Of a DNA stretch of 64,000 nucleotides, positions 9,548-19,007 are shown in pieces; position 1 is the stretch's first letter, and the number at the start of each line of letters is the position of its first letter. The notes below the pieces were generated by a model. That model did not search any database. It was not told the DNA's origin and saw only the letters and a program-made list of their open reading frames with translations. Source of the stretch: Yponomeuta sedellus (Eukaryota > Arthropoda > Insecta > Lepidoptera > Yponomeutidae); the NCBI GenBank assembly GCA_934045075.1, contig OW203730.1:7328785-7392784 (forward strand), read 5' to 3'. A program made the position numbers and the translations under genes.

Positions 9548-10444
9548 TTTTTTTATATAAATCGACTTATCGTCAACTTTTGATTGCTTTTAACCGTTTA
9601 TCTATCAATCTGAAGTCTTATTTTGGTCAGCAGTTTGTTTAGTGGATCGCGTAACATCTCGTGAAAGTTATGCACATTCATTCATTTCTTCGAATGTGCC
9701 AGTACAGAGATTGGTATTTCCGATTAGAAGAGCATTGTTGCTAAATTGCAGTGCAAGTTTCCTTTTTCTAAGAATCGTATTTTTGCTTAGCTATTTATAG
9801 ATCTCGTTTGGCGTGTTTTAAAGTTAAAGAAATCAGGCGAAAATGTTTTACATACCTACATATCCTACTTCAGTAATGATAACAATAATTACTGACAAGT
9901 AACTTTAATTACATTTGACGTAACTGAAGAAACTATTATTACATCCAAGAGAGTATCATAAACTTTTGCTAAAGTGACGTGAAAATACACATAAAATACA
10001 TATTATGAGAAAGTGTCAGCTTATGCAAACATAATCTCTACACGATAATCGTAAGAGATAACCAACGAAATGTCGGTACGTCATGTTAAAAAGATTATCT
10101 TGATATTAATTAAGATACAAGTGCCCGTTGATGTCTTTTGTATGGAGCGGGCGGACGTGAAGTTGGATGCCATTGTTAAAGCGACTAACCTAACAATCGA
10201 TTCTAAATTTATTCCGGCAACTGCTTTTTGCTCTTTGATCCTCATATAAGAGCGGAATGGATGAAGTAATTAATTTCCTTTGTTATTCACATAAAATTAA
10301 TGAGTACTTCAAAGACAGATTAAAATAAATTTGTCAAACTGTGATTCGTACTACTAATGCTTAATTTACGGTAACTTTTATCTAAATTCATACAGATCAA
10401 TCCAAATATTCACAATTTTTCAGTTAGGGCCGTATTTAGATATA
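9548..10444. other. Unassigned stretch
   Basis: About 0.9 kb of AT-rich DNA without a convincing reading frame or named repeat. It could be downstream flank of the minus-strand gene whose 3' end lies at 10620. Confidence 0.4.
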
Positions 10445-10458
10445 GATTTATTTATTTA

Positions 10459-10617
10459 ACGTAGTGTAGGACGCCCTCCGACCAGGTGGGATGACGATCT
10501 GCGAAAAACTGCCGGCAGATGCTGGATGCGGCAAGATGAAGACAGGGCGCTATGGCGCTCATTAGGGGCGGGCTGTGTCCAGCAGTGGACTACATAATAT
10601 AGCCAGAAGAAGAAGAA
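10459..10617 (+). mobile_element. RTE-type LINE 3' end with 14-bp target duplication
   Basis: Bases 10469-10597 encode the last 42 residues of an RTE endonuclease-reverse transcriptase. The pattern is GRPPTRWDDDL, AGRCWMR, DEDRALWRSLG and VQQW before the stop, typical of that protein's end. The 3' UTR is ~6 bases followed by a GAA microsatellite tail. The fragment is flanked by GATTTATTTATTTA at 10445-10458 and 10618-10631. The 3' segment (GTCCAGCAGTGGACTA) is the same as in the SINE-D family. Confidence 0.85.
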
Positions 10618-10631
10618 GATTTATTTATTTA
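10618..10631 (-). terminator. Polyadenylation signal AATAAATAAA, duplicated by RTE insertion
   Basis: On the minus strand this reads TAAATAAATAAATC, containing AATAAA about 60 bases downstream of the stop of the terminal exon at 10690. It is also the target-site duplication of the RTE fragment, so a second copy of the signal lies at 10445-10458 beyond the insertion. Confidence 0.5.
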
Positions 10632-10689
10632 CAGAGTTCTTGCAACATAACAGTGAACACCAAATCGTTACAGAACTAAAGACAACCTC

Positions 10690-10885
10690 TCATAACAATC
10701 TCTCTAGCATTATCTTACATTCATCCATCAAAACTTTTATCCCATCCACAAACAAATCACAGTGAGGCGCTGCTTCTAGCAGGGAGGTCAGCAGCCGCAG
10801 CGCGCGCGCTACGGGCGAGAACTGAAGCAGGTTGGTGCGCGCGCGCGGCACGGCCAGCAGCCGGTACTGCCGCGTCCTGAGGTAC
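10690..10885 (-). CDS. Probable terminal exon of an unidentified host gene
   Basis: On the minus strand an acceptor-like TGTGCCTGTAG (10886-10896) is followed by ~64 codons, a TGA at 10690-10692 and AATAAA 60 bases further on. The peptide begins YLRTRQYRLLAVPRARTNLL. It then has an amphipathic, helix-like stretch (ALRLLTSLLEAA) and ends KIMLERLL. The GC-rich third positions differ from the surrounding AT-rich DNA, as expected for exon rather than repeat. No protein family was recognised. The polypyrimidine tract is weak, and the frame is also open 5' of the proposed acceptor. Upstream exons would lie at higher coordinates; the CR1-like element would then sit in an intron. Confidence 0.5.
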
Positions 10886-10948
10886 CTACAGGCACATGGA
10901 GTTTTATCATCCTTTAAACAAGATCGATACAATCGATATTATTCCTAA

Positions 10949-11100
10949 CGGCGTCGGTGGCGCAGCCGTTTGCCACGCTGACTGTAAAACTGAAGGTCTC
11001 GGTCGATCCCCGGCCGGGTCAAATTAGGAAAGGAACTTTTCTAGTTTGTCTCGGGTCTTGGATGTTATCTATGGCTTTCGGCTTTTCGGCTGGCAACTCC
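10949..11100 (+). mobile_element. tRNA-headed SINE (SINE-G related)
   Basis: The head has an A-box-like TGGCGCAGCCG and a B-box-like GGTCGATCCCC at the correct spacing for a pol III promoter. The body includes GTCTCGGGTCTTGGATGTT, which resembles the body start of SINE-G copies at 18147 and 35397. No cloverleaf ends are present, so it is not a tRNA gene. Confidence 0.6.
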
Positions 11101-11290
11101 AGACCGAACAGCTGCTTTCAAAAGCGGCTCAGTAGATTTTGTTTAATTAATTAGTGTTATTAGTGTATTTCGAGTCAAATTAAACGTAAATTCATTAAAC
11201 AATACATAGTAGTGACATGCAAATAAAAGTTACTGGTGAAAAATCAAACAAATACAAATTATTGTACTGAAAAATTACAACGGGCGGCCG
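11101..11290. other. Unassigned spacer, possibly CR1-like 5' UTR
   Basis: No gene seen. The 5' limit of the CR1-like element cannot be fixed from one full copy. Confidence 0.3.
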
Positions 11291-11622
11291 AACTGTCAAA
11301 CGGTTCAAATTGCAACGACTTATCCGGGGAAGTATTGTTTTAATCCTGTAATTTTCGCTTCATCCTACAGTTTTCCTACATAAACAAACTGTACATAATC
11401 TCATGTACATGAGACACGTCCCATACAAACATTCCGGCTCAGTTCTGGCTCTCTTTACTTGACGCGTAGTGGAAGCAAAGTTGAGACAAAACAACTAGCC
11501 TCAGTCAACATAACACGCTCACTCAACATCTATAACGTACCACCAACTCTTTATCAGCCAATAACATTTTAAGTGGTCACACACTGACACCGATTCCCGG
11601 TTATTTTCCAGGTGACACCAGT

Positions 11623-13431
11623 ATGTTCACCCGAAGCAAGGTGACTGTGCGAGACATGGAGCTGAAACTGAAAGCCACGCTGCTTGAGCTCAAAAAGACC
11701 AAAGAGTTGTGCGACACACTTCTACAAGAACGAGAGGAAAGTGAAGAGGAGATTCATAAACAGAATAAAACCAACTCAGCGCTTAAAGCAGAGCTCAGTG
11801 AATTGGACATACAATGCCAAGATCTAAGTGCCCAACGGGATGAGCTGCAACAGCAAGTCAACTCGTTCAACCAGTGCCATGATGTCCATGGTGTAGCACT
11901 GCAACGAATACGCTCGCTTGAACACCAGCTTGCTGAGGCGCACCAGGAGCTTCAGCAAATCAGTGAACAAGAACAACAAAAAGATAGCGCTAGAACCATG
12001 GATTTGTATAGTGAAGTGATGAGTGAAGCCGGAATACTAACAGTCGACCTAACCACAGCCAGCGATAAGTCCTGCGCTATGGGGAATACCAGTAGTATCA
12101 AAATGAACAGCGTGAAAACCATAAAGAAGTATATTAAAACAAATAAATACATTCAGAAGGTACAGAAATTGATAAAACGAAACAGAAAAAGTATAGAAAG
12201 TGTACCAATTCTTCGTCAAAAACTACAGTTAGAAACGGAAATGGCCGAATGCCAGAAAGAATTATTTGCTAGTAATGTGGACCATGAGCTAGCGATGGCT
12301 GAACTGCAATTACAAGTGGAAGATTTGCAGTTTCAATTACTAGACATCACCTGCAAGTACTCGGCTATGCAAACTCAGTACAATGACTGCATTTCAACTG
12401 TGAATGGGTTGATTTCTCTTGGCAAAAGCAACCTGGAACGTGTTGAGTCCACCTTCATCCATGAATCAGAAGACTCAGAAGACAAACCAAGCTGGTTACC
12501 CCTGCAGCCACCGAATAATGTGCTTGAAGACCCAGCCCTTCCACAGCTGAACTCAACAGGCAGTCAGAAGCCATGCTTGTCACCGCCGTGCAGCTTGCCC
12601 AACACACCAACCCCTTTACCGCTGGATCGGGCACAACAGCATGAAGGCGAGCCAAACAGACAGCCTGCACCATCAAATGCGATAGCGGAGACCAGTGCGC
12701 CATCGACCCGGAATGCAGTACTGGACAGACAACCGACAACCAGGCCAACGAGCAGTTCAGTTCCATTCAATGGTGCCCCTTACAAGACAATAATTTTCTC
12801 AGACAAAATAGGTGTAGGTCTAGGAACCAGGCTGCAGATCCATTTAAAACAGCATGTAGAAAACATATGTATGCCAAATGCCTCTTACATGCAATTAATC
12901 AACGCTCTGCTCAGCAAACAGTATGATAGAAATACTACTATTGTATTATTAATGGGGAACAGCACAGGGATTCAAGAAAGTGAATTGATAAATTACTATG
13001 AGTCCATAATAGCTTTAAATGTAAGGAAAATCATTATCTGTGCTTTTCCCTATTCAAAAACATTGTCAGAGACACAGAATGCACGGATAGGTAAACTTAA
13101 CCGTCTGTTATATAACATGACATTTGGTCATAGAGATCAAGTTTTTTATTTTGATACGAATAACTTTATTCGAAATTTTATATTGACTAGGGACACAATG
13201 TATGTGCCCCTTCGTTCAAAACGACAGATTGCCAAATTGTTGGCATTCAATATTTATGACCCTATTATTGTTACGACAATAAAACAGGTACCATTAGTAA
13301 ATAAAAACTGTAGAAAAAGTTCTACTAGTAAACCTCTGTACTCAGAGGCTTTAAAAAAACCTAACATAAATAAGTTAAGCTTGACTGCTGATTTAAACTG
13401 TCAGCGCAGACCACAGAAAAGCCCCTCTTAA
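11623..13431 (+). CDS. CR1-like ORF1: coiled coil plus degenerate SGNH/esterase-like domain
   Basis: 602 codons. The first ATG after an in-frame gap gives MFTRSKVTVRDMELKLK, preceded by AGTATG, which is acceptable for an insect start. Residues ~10-125 and ~195-270 are rich in Leu/Glu/Gln heptads and should form coiled coils. Residues ~285-385 are Pro/Ser/Thr-rich linker. Residues ~387-545 look like the SGNH hydrolase found in CR1-family ORF1 proteins: IIFSDKIGVG in place of the GDS block, LLMGNSTG in place of the G-x-N block, and a final region near FDTNNF. The usual DxxH pair is not visible, so catalysis is doubtful. The last codons include Leu591-Asn592, read from TTA AAC within TTTAAAC. 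Role: nucleic-acid or membrane association in the retrotransposition particle, inferred from the family. Confidence 0.85.
   Translation: MFTRSKVTVRDMELKLKATLLELKKTKELCDTLLQEREESEEEIHKQNKTNSALKAELSELDIQCQDLSAQRDELQQQVNSFNQCHDVHGVALQRIRSLEHQLAEAHQELQQISEQEQQKDSARTMDLYSEVMSEAGILTVDLTTASDKSCAMGNTSSIKMNSVKTIKKYIKTNKYIQKVQKLIKRNRKSIESVPILRQKLQLETEMAECQKELFASNVDHELAMAELQLQVEDLQFQLLDITCKYSAMQTQYNDCISTVNGLISLGKSNLERVESTFIHESEDSEDKPSWLPLQPPNNVLEDPALPQLNSTGSQKPCLSPPCSLPNTPTPLPLDRAQQHEGEPNRQPAPSNAIAETSAPSTRNAVLDRQPTTRPTSSSVPFNGAPYKTIIFSDKIGVGLGTRLQIHLKQHVENICMPNASYMQLINALLSKQYDRNTTIVLLMGNSTGIQESELINYYESIIALNVRKIIICAFPYSKTLSETQNARIGKLNRLLYNMTFGHRDQVFYFDTNNFIRNFILTRDTMYVPLRSKRQIAKLLAFNIYDPIIVTTIKQVPLVNKNCRKSSTSKPLYSEALKKPNINKLSLTADLNCQRRPQKSPS
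13392..13398 (+). promoter_or_regulatory. Candidate -1 ribosomal frameshift site (T TTA AAC)
   Basis: The heptamer TTTAAAC lies in ORF1 phase as T TTA AAC (codons 591 and 592), the X XXY YYZ form that allows tandem -1 slippage. The -1 frame is exactly the ORF2 frame; it is closed by TGA at 13389-13391 and opens at the heptamer itself. ORF1 stops 31 bases later (13429-13431). ORF2 has no ATG before its endonuclease core. A short stem (GCTGA with TCAGC) encloses the heptamer; no strong downstream pseudoknot was seen by eye. Confidence 0.6.
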
Positions 13432-16277
13432 AAAAAATCACTTTAGCTAATCAGAACATACAGGGTGGTTTTTCTGGAAAGCTACTAGAGTTAGAATTGT
13501 TCTTAGAGCAACATGAGATTGACATACTTTGTGTTACGGAGCACTGGCTATTAGAATCTCATATGAATTTTTCTGTACATAATTATCAGTTAGCCAGTTG
13601 CTACAATAGAAAGTTAGCATTGCATGGGGGATCTTTAATACTAGTAAAGGATGGTTTAAAATTTAAAGAAAGGAAAGATATTTGCAGGCTTTCTGTTGAA
13701 AAAATAATTGAACTATCTTGTGTTGAATTATCGTCACACATTGTAGTAAGCGTATACAGGCCCCCCACCAGTGATTACAGTGTATTCGAATCTGTATTAG
13801 AGGATGTATTAAAAGTAGCCTGCAGTAATAATAAGAAGGTTATAGTCTGTGGTGATTTTAATGTAAACCTGCTTGTAGATTCCCCTTCGAGTGCTAAATT
13901 AAAACTTATTTTTAAGTCTTTTAATTTGATGAATATTTTCTTAGAGCCCACCAGGATTACCGAAACCACCGCCACCTGCCTTGACAACGTATACTGTGAC
14001 TGTGAATTTTCCCATTATTCTACAGTGAATTGTCTTAAATCAGACCACAGTGGTCAAATTGTACATTTTAAAGCAGATTTAAAAAAAATAGAGCAAGATG
14101 TACTCTGCAGGGTGATAACAAATAAAAAACTAGAATTGTTTAAACTTGACTTAAAAAAAAGATTACCTATTCAAAAAAATAAAACTCAAGATGCTAATGT
14201 TCTCTATCGAGATTTCTTCAAGGCTGTTTCAGATAGTTTTGAAAAAGTTTTTAAATTAAAACAGATATCCTGCAAACAAAATAAATTACAATTTAGTGAA
14301 TGGGCCACTGCCGGCATCCGAAAAAGTAGGGACACACTTTATTCACTGTATGAGAAAAAAACATATACATACAACCCCAGTTTTATACAGTATGTAAAAC
14401 TATATTCAAAATTATTTAAGGCCGTCTGCCACAAAGCAAAATGCGAGTATATAAAATCAAAAATCCTTCAATCTTCTAATAAATCTAAAACAATTTGGGC
14501 TATTATAAATAAGGAAACTGGTAAATCCAAATTGGGAGATCGCGAATTTGCACTTAAAATAAATAATAAATTAATAACCTCAAATGAAGACATTGCTGCG
14601 GCTTTTGAACAGTTCTTTACAAATGTTCCAATTATAACGACAGCTCCTTTAGACTCTTCTCCAGCTCTTGCAGAAACTATTTTGAAAGACAATGTCCCCC
14701 TATGCGATCACGATTTTTCGTTTGATTATATTGAAGCTCATACCGTGATTAAATCGTTTAAAAAGCTAAAGCTTAAAAAAACTGAAGATTTGTGGGGTAT
14801 GTCAGTAACAGTAGTTAGCTCAGTAATCGACACCCTAGCACCCTATTTAGCCAGAATCTTTAACAAATGTCTAGATGAGGGTATATTCCCAGATCTAATG
14901 AAATATAGTAGGCTCGTTCCTTTATTTAAAAGTGGTGATAAGCAAGATCCTTCAAATTTCAGACCAGTCTCGGTTCTACCCGTTTTGAGTAAAATATTCG
15001 AGAAGATAGTTCTAGGTCAACTGCTTACACACTTCAATGACTATCAACTTCTCCATGGTCAGCAATTCGGCTTTACGCAAGGGCGCTCTACAACGGACGC
15101 CGGCGTCATGTTAGTTAAACATATATTTAGTGCATGGGAAGATCGCAAGGATGCTATAGGCGTATTCTGTGACTTGTCAAAAGCATTTGATTGCGTTGAC
15201 CATAAAACACTTCTTTTAAAATTAAAGCACTATGGTATAAACGGGAATAGCCTAAAACTTATGACATCATATTTAGAAGGAAGAATTCAAAGAGCTGATA
15301 TAAATAGAACTAAATCTTCAGGGTCAGAGGTCAGGATAGGAGTACCACAGGGATCGATTTTGGGGCCGTTCCTCTTCCTCGTATATGTAAATGATTTGCC
15401 GTTCATGGTTCAAAATATGTCAGAGATAGTACTATTTGCAGATGACACGTCACTTATTTTCAAAATTAAGAGACAAGAAGATGACCTTGACAATACTAAT
15501 GCTGCTCTCTCTCAGGTACTAAACTGGTTTACGTCTAATAACTTATTGTTAAATTCAAAAAAGACAAAATGTATAAAGTTCACTCTACCAAATGTCAAAG
15601 TAGTTGACAGCAAAGTTATATTGGGAAGGGACAAACTAGACCTTGTCGAAGAAACTGTATTTTTAGGTATCACAATTGATGCAAAGCTTCAATGGGGTCC
15701 TCATATAGAAAAATTGGCAAATAGGCTTAGCTCTGCAGCATATGCTGTTAAAAGAATTAGGGAACTAACTGACGTCGCAACTGCCAGGCTCGTTTATTTT
15801 AGTTACTTCCATAGTATCATGTCCTACGGCATACTACTGTGGGGACGGGCAGCGGACATTGAGACCATCTTCGTCTTGCAGAAAAGAGCGATCAGATTCA
15901 TCTATAAGCTAGGCAGTAGAGACTCGTTAAGAGAATTCTTTAAAGAAACAAACATCCTGACAGTTGCCAGTCAGTATATCTATGAAAATATTATGTATGT
16001 CAGGAAAAATATTAGCAACTTTAAAACTGCAGGTAGCCAACATAATGTAAATACTAGAAATAAACATAAACTTTTGATCCCAAGATTTAGGCTGGCAAAA
16101 GTTAATACATCCTTCATGGGGCATTGTATACGCTTCTACAATAAAATCCCTGAAGATATATTAAGTTTGACTGAAGCGCGGTTCAAAAAATGTGTAAAGT
16201 ACACTTTGTGCCAAAAGAGCTACTATAATATTAAGGATTATTTAGATGACAATGATGTCTGGAATTCAAGCATGTAA
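13392..16277 (+). CDS. CR1-like ORF2: endonuclease and reverse transcriptase
   Basis: Open for 961 codons from 13392. The first long-frame start codon usually chosen (TTG at 13497) is unlikely, because conserved endonuclease N-terminal sequence (NQNIQGGFSGKLLELE) lies before it. Endonuclease landmarks are VTEHWL (catalytic Glu), YRPP, CGDFNVNLL (Asp/Asn), LDNVY and SDHSGQ (final Asp-His). RT landmarks are NFRPVSVLPVLSKIFE, CDLSKAFDCVDH (motif A), GVPQGSILGPFLF (motif B), LFADDTSL (motif C, ~codon 647 from the TTG), LLLNSKKTK and FLGITID. All catalytic residues look intact, so this copy could encode active enzyme. Expression is probably as an ORF1-ORF2 fusion through the T TTA AAC heptamer, or by stop-restart. 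Confidence 0.9.
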   Translation, partial: FKLSAQTTEKPLLKKITLANQNIQGGFSGKLLELELFLEQHEIDILCVTEHWLLESHMNFSVHNYQLASCYNRKLALHGGSLILVKDGLKFKERKDICRLSVEKIIELSCVELSSHIVVSVYRPPTSDYSVFESVLEDVLKVACSNNKKVIVCGDFNVNLLVDSPSSAKLKLIFKSFNLMNIFLEPTRITETTATCLDNVYCDCEFSHYSTVNCLKSDHSGQIVHFKADLKKIEQDVLCRVITNKKLELFKLDLKKRLPIQKNKTQDANVLYRDFFKAVSDSFEKVFKLKQISCKQNKLQFSEWATAGIRKSRDTLYSLYEKKTYTYNPSFIQYVKLYSKLFKAVCHKAKCEYIKSKILQSSNKSKTIWAIINKETGKSKLGDREFALKINNKLITSNEDIAAAFEQFFTNVPIITTAPLDSSPALAETILKDNVPLCDHDFSFDYIEAHTVIKSFKKLKLKKTEDLWGMSVTVVSSVIDTLAPYLARIFNKCLDEGIFPDLMKYSRLVPLFKSGDKQDPSNFRPVSVLPVLSKIFEKIVLGQLLTHFNDYQLLHGQQFGFTQGRSTTDAGVMLVKHIFSAWEDRKDAIGVFCDLSKAFDCVDHKTLLLKLKHYGINGNSLKLMTSYLEGRIQRADINRTKSSGSEVRIGVPQGSILGPFLFLVYVNDLPFMVQNMSEIVLFADDTSLIFKIKRQEDDLDNTNAALSQVLNWFTSNNLLLNSKKTKCIKFTLPNVKVVDSKVILGRDKLDLVEETVFLGITIDAKLQWGPHIEKLANRLSSAAYAVKRIRELTDVATARLVYFSYFHSIMSYGILLWGRAADIETIFVLQKRAIRFIYKLGSRDSLREFFKETNILTVASQYIYENIMYVRKNISNFKTAGSQHNVNTRNKHKLLIPRFRLAKVNTSFMGHCIRFYNKIPEDILSLTEARFKKCVKYTLCQKSYYNIKDYLDDNDVWNSSM

Positions 16278-16369
16278 AATTCACGAGTTTTGTAGTATCT
16301 GTGTAAATTCTGTTAATTAAGGAATTTGAAAAGACTAAGTTTGGAGTTTTTTTGTCCATTTTTTCTCCA

Positions 16370-16482
16370 AAATGATCCAGATTTTGAAATGGACACCTAG
16401 TTTAACTTGTAACGTTCATTAAGCCGCAGTATCTGCGCTACTTTGAATAAAACCTTTTCATTTCATTTCATTTCATTTCATA
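16370..16482 (+). repeat. CR1-like 3' UTR end and ATTTC tail
   Basis: Contains the family 3' block matching 208-312 and then about five ATTTC units. Microsatellite-like 3' ends in place of polyA are usual in the CR1 group and act in template recognition. Confidence 0.7.
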
Positions 16483-16489
16483 TGTATTT

Positions 16490-16650
16490 ATTGTATTAAA
16501 TCTATCGTCGACTTAGCATCTATAACACAAGTCATTTAGTTGTACTTAGTACAGGGCTAACGAGATCTGTGTAATATGTCCGTGAATATTTATTTAATTA
16601 TATTAAGTGTTAATGTACTAATTTGACTTTGAACGAAAAAAAAATAATAA
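16490..16650 (+). repeat. LINE 3' UTR fragment
   Basis: Resembles 60640-60760 (blocks ATTGTATTAAATCTAT, AGATCTGTGTAATATGTCC, GAATATTTATTTA). The CR1-like 3' tail abuts its start. Confidence 0.6.
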
Positions 16651-16786
16651 ACGTTACTTTACCCACACTTAAGAATTGGTGCAAATTGGCTTTATTTTAC
16701 TAAAGCGAATTAATTTTATTATACGAGTACACATGATATTTAAATGTACATGTACGTTTCCTTACAAGATATGGCTTTTTATCAGA

Positions 16787-16815
16787 GCGAGAGAGAGAGA
16801 GAGAGAGAGAAAGAT
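16787..16815 (+). repeat. GA microsatellite
   Basis: About twelve GA units followed by AAAGATAAAAAG. The 69-codon frame across it is an artefact. Confidence 0.8.
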
Positions 16816-16883
16816 AAAAAGAGCAAAATATCTAAATCATCTTTGTTTTTTACTATTTTTGAATAAGTTTCCAGTATTAAATT

Positions 16884-17038
16884 AATTCCGGATTCATTAC
16901 CTACTTCTTTGTCAAAAGAAAAATACCTGGTTTCGCTCTGACTTGCATGATTCTACTCACCAGGATTAAGCTTTGCGAATCAGAGCAATACCTAGCAGGG
17001 CTCGTCCGACATAATATCAAGTAAGTGAATCCGGAATT
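16884..17038. mobile_element. MITE family M3, complete copy
   Basis: Ends AATTCCGGATTCA and TGAATCCGGAATT are inverted copies. The interior carries CTGGTTTCGCTCTGA on one side and AATCAGAGC on the other. A second full copy is at 62495-62632 and half copies lie at 17566-17640, 46075-46130 and near 52095. Confidence 0.7.
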
Positions 17039-17041
17039 AGT

Positions 17042-17560
17042 TTAATGACGTATAGTGCTCACGAAAGTTTTAGTTCAAACATGTGTCTATTCTTTACTCT
17101 CCCATAGAACAGATATGAAAATTATTTGTCCTTTTCTTCTCTAAATAATCGATTAATCTTGAAACCGATAAATATTATTATTATTCCTATCTAGATTTTA
17201 ACGTTCATTATGAACTCCTGTTTCACGATGAATAAAACTTTGGTACATGATTATGATCGACATGACTGTCTTCCTCTTAACAATCATTTATCACTGATAA
17301 GAAGGTATGCTACATTAGAATACCTTCTCATTGTGTACTCAGTCGCCGGAACGATCAGCTGATCGAATAACGTACAGTGTTTTTGTTGGACTTCTTACCA
17401 TACGTCTATCGCTTATCTTGGTGAGTTAGAAGCAGAAGTTAGTCGCTAATCAAGGCAATTATGCTTACCTAATAAATAATCATGTCTAACCATGATTATT
17501 ATTAAATGTACTTAATAAAAAACGATTAAGTTCGATTTAATTTGACTTTATTTATTAAGG
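17042..17560. other. Unassigned stretch
   Basis: AT-rich with no supported gene or named repeat. Confidence 0.35.
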
Positions 17561-17565
17561 TACTA

Positions 17566-17640
17566 ATTTAATTCCGGATTCACTTGTTTGATTTTTTTTC
17601 GGAAGAGTCCGAACAGGTTTCACTCTGATTCATAAAGCCT
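17566..17640. mobile_element. MITE M3 half copy
   Basis: TTAATTCCGGATTCACTTG and GGTTTCACTCTGATTC match the left half of M3; the other end is missing. Confidence 0.6.
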
Positions 17641-18140
17641 AATTGTGGTGAGTAAAGCCCTACGCCTCCGAAAGCTTCAAAAAGAAGTTTATTTCAAAAA
17701 TATTTTGTCAATTAATTTTTCGGTACTTGTTCATCGTTGTCCTAGTTTGGCACCAACCAGGAAATTGTGTTGTGTGAAAAGAATTATTATTATTTACATG
17801 ACGTTTTTCTTTTTGTTCCAGCGCTTATTAGGACTTTTTTCTCAAAGTCTAGTCCCATACAGCTTACCAAGTTTTTGATCATAGTTCGTAACGTATCCGA
17901 ATAATGTACCTATATTCATGTTTAGATTTATTAGGTATCTTGATTCCGATCCCGCTTTTTATAAAGCCTTTTTAAGAACGTCCATTCTACTCTCGATGTC
18001 ATACTGCCATAATCAAATGCAATGCGTTGTCAGGAGCAACGACTAGGTAAACATTTCGGAAATTATTGCACAATGTATATTGTACGATGTCCTCATCTGT
18101 TTCACAAAAAGTATTGTACTCATGCAATACATAAAAAAAA
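17641..18140. other. Unassigned stretch
   Basis: No supported gene or named repeat. Confidence 0.35.
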
Positions 18141-18146
18141 CCCAGG

Positions 18147-18262
18147 TCTTGGATGTTTACATGTTTGTGATGTCGTTGTTTCTGGTTCCCACGACACAGG
18201 GTATCCTAGTGTGGAGTCAGAAGCAATGTATGTGTCTGTATGTACATGTTATGTTATAATTA
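18147..18262 (+). mobile_element. SINE-G 3' body fragment
   Basis: Shares GGTCTTGGATGTTTACATG, AGGGTATCCTAGTGTGG and AAGCAATGTATGTG with the minus-strand copy at 35397-35606. The tRNA-like head is missing. Confidence 0.65.
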
Positions 18263-18868
18263 GAGCAAAATCGGTGTGGCGAAAAATGTTTAATTTTAAG
18301 AGATAAATAAACGTAAAAAACAGCTTTTACTAAGGTGGCCGTAGGTTAAGAATAGATTTTTCATAGAAAAGTTTCCATCATAGTCAAAATTGTTTGCATG
18401 AAAAATTTCCCTTTTCGAGAAAATACAGAGATAAAGTTGTATTTTGGTCGGATATGATAAACCGACGTATGGACAAAGTCTCGTGGTCTCTTGATTAATG
18501 ACAGCGCTTAAAACTTTCATTCCTCACTCACGTTTCAAGACTGATTGAGCTCATAACGTCCTGTTTGTTTATTGTTGTTGTTGGGTACCCACTAAATAAA
18601 AAATAAACAAACTTTTCAACCTGTGTATGGATGCAAATAAGTTATTTATTTATGTATCTATCAGAATAATGTTACTAGTGTCTGGTTCTGTAGCTTTATT
18701 TTCTGTATGAACTTAAATAGGTAGTACTTAGGGCTTACACGTAAACGCGATTCGTCACGCCGTGCTGCGACGACGCGTTAATTTGGCTTAAATTAAAGCT
18801 GAGTAAAGTACGAGTCGTGTTTATGTATAACATAAAGGTTGTCTAGAAGAGATCGCTCTTAGCAAAAA

Positions 18869-18945
18869 TACCGCCAGTTACAACTGGCGGTCTTATCGCT
18901 ACAAAAAAAATACAACCATGATTACTTAGTCATGGTTGTATTTTT
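18869..18945. repeat. Two adjacent hairpins
   Basis: First ACCGCCAGTT/AACTGGCGGT (about 18870-18892), then a longer one with arms of ~17 bases (AAATACAACCATGA and its complement, 18908-18945). The upstream GTCTAGAAGAGATCGCTCTTAG block also occurs in LINE 3' ends in this window, so the hairpins may be inserted in such an end. Confidence 0.6.
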
Positions 18946-19007
18946 TTCTCTGGTTGTGCAAAAAAGTATTCTCTATATATCTAACCCTAGTTCTAAACCT
19001 AATTATT

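Larger units (their letters stand above)
11290..16482 (+). mobile_element. CR1-like non-LTR retrotransposon, apparently intact
   Basis: Contains ORF1 (11623-13431), ORF2 (frame open 13392-16277) and a 3' UTR ending in ATTTC repeats (about 16454-16480). Both frames lack internal stops. An older 3' fragment of the same family lies at 208-312. The 5' boundary is a guess based on the change from SINE sequence. Domain content (coiled coil, esterase-like domain, apurinic-type endonuclease, RT with FADD) fits the CR1 group. It appears to have landed in another LINE 3' UTR, since 16490-16650 resembles 60640-60760. Confidence 0.85.

Noticed and set aside
13497..13499. TTG as start of ORF2
   Set aside because: Conserved endonuclease sequence lies upstream in the same frame; TTG is a rare start in animals.
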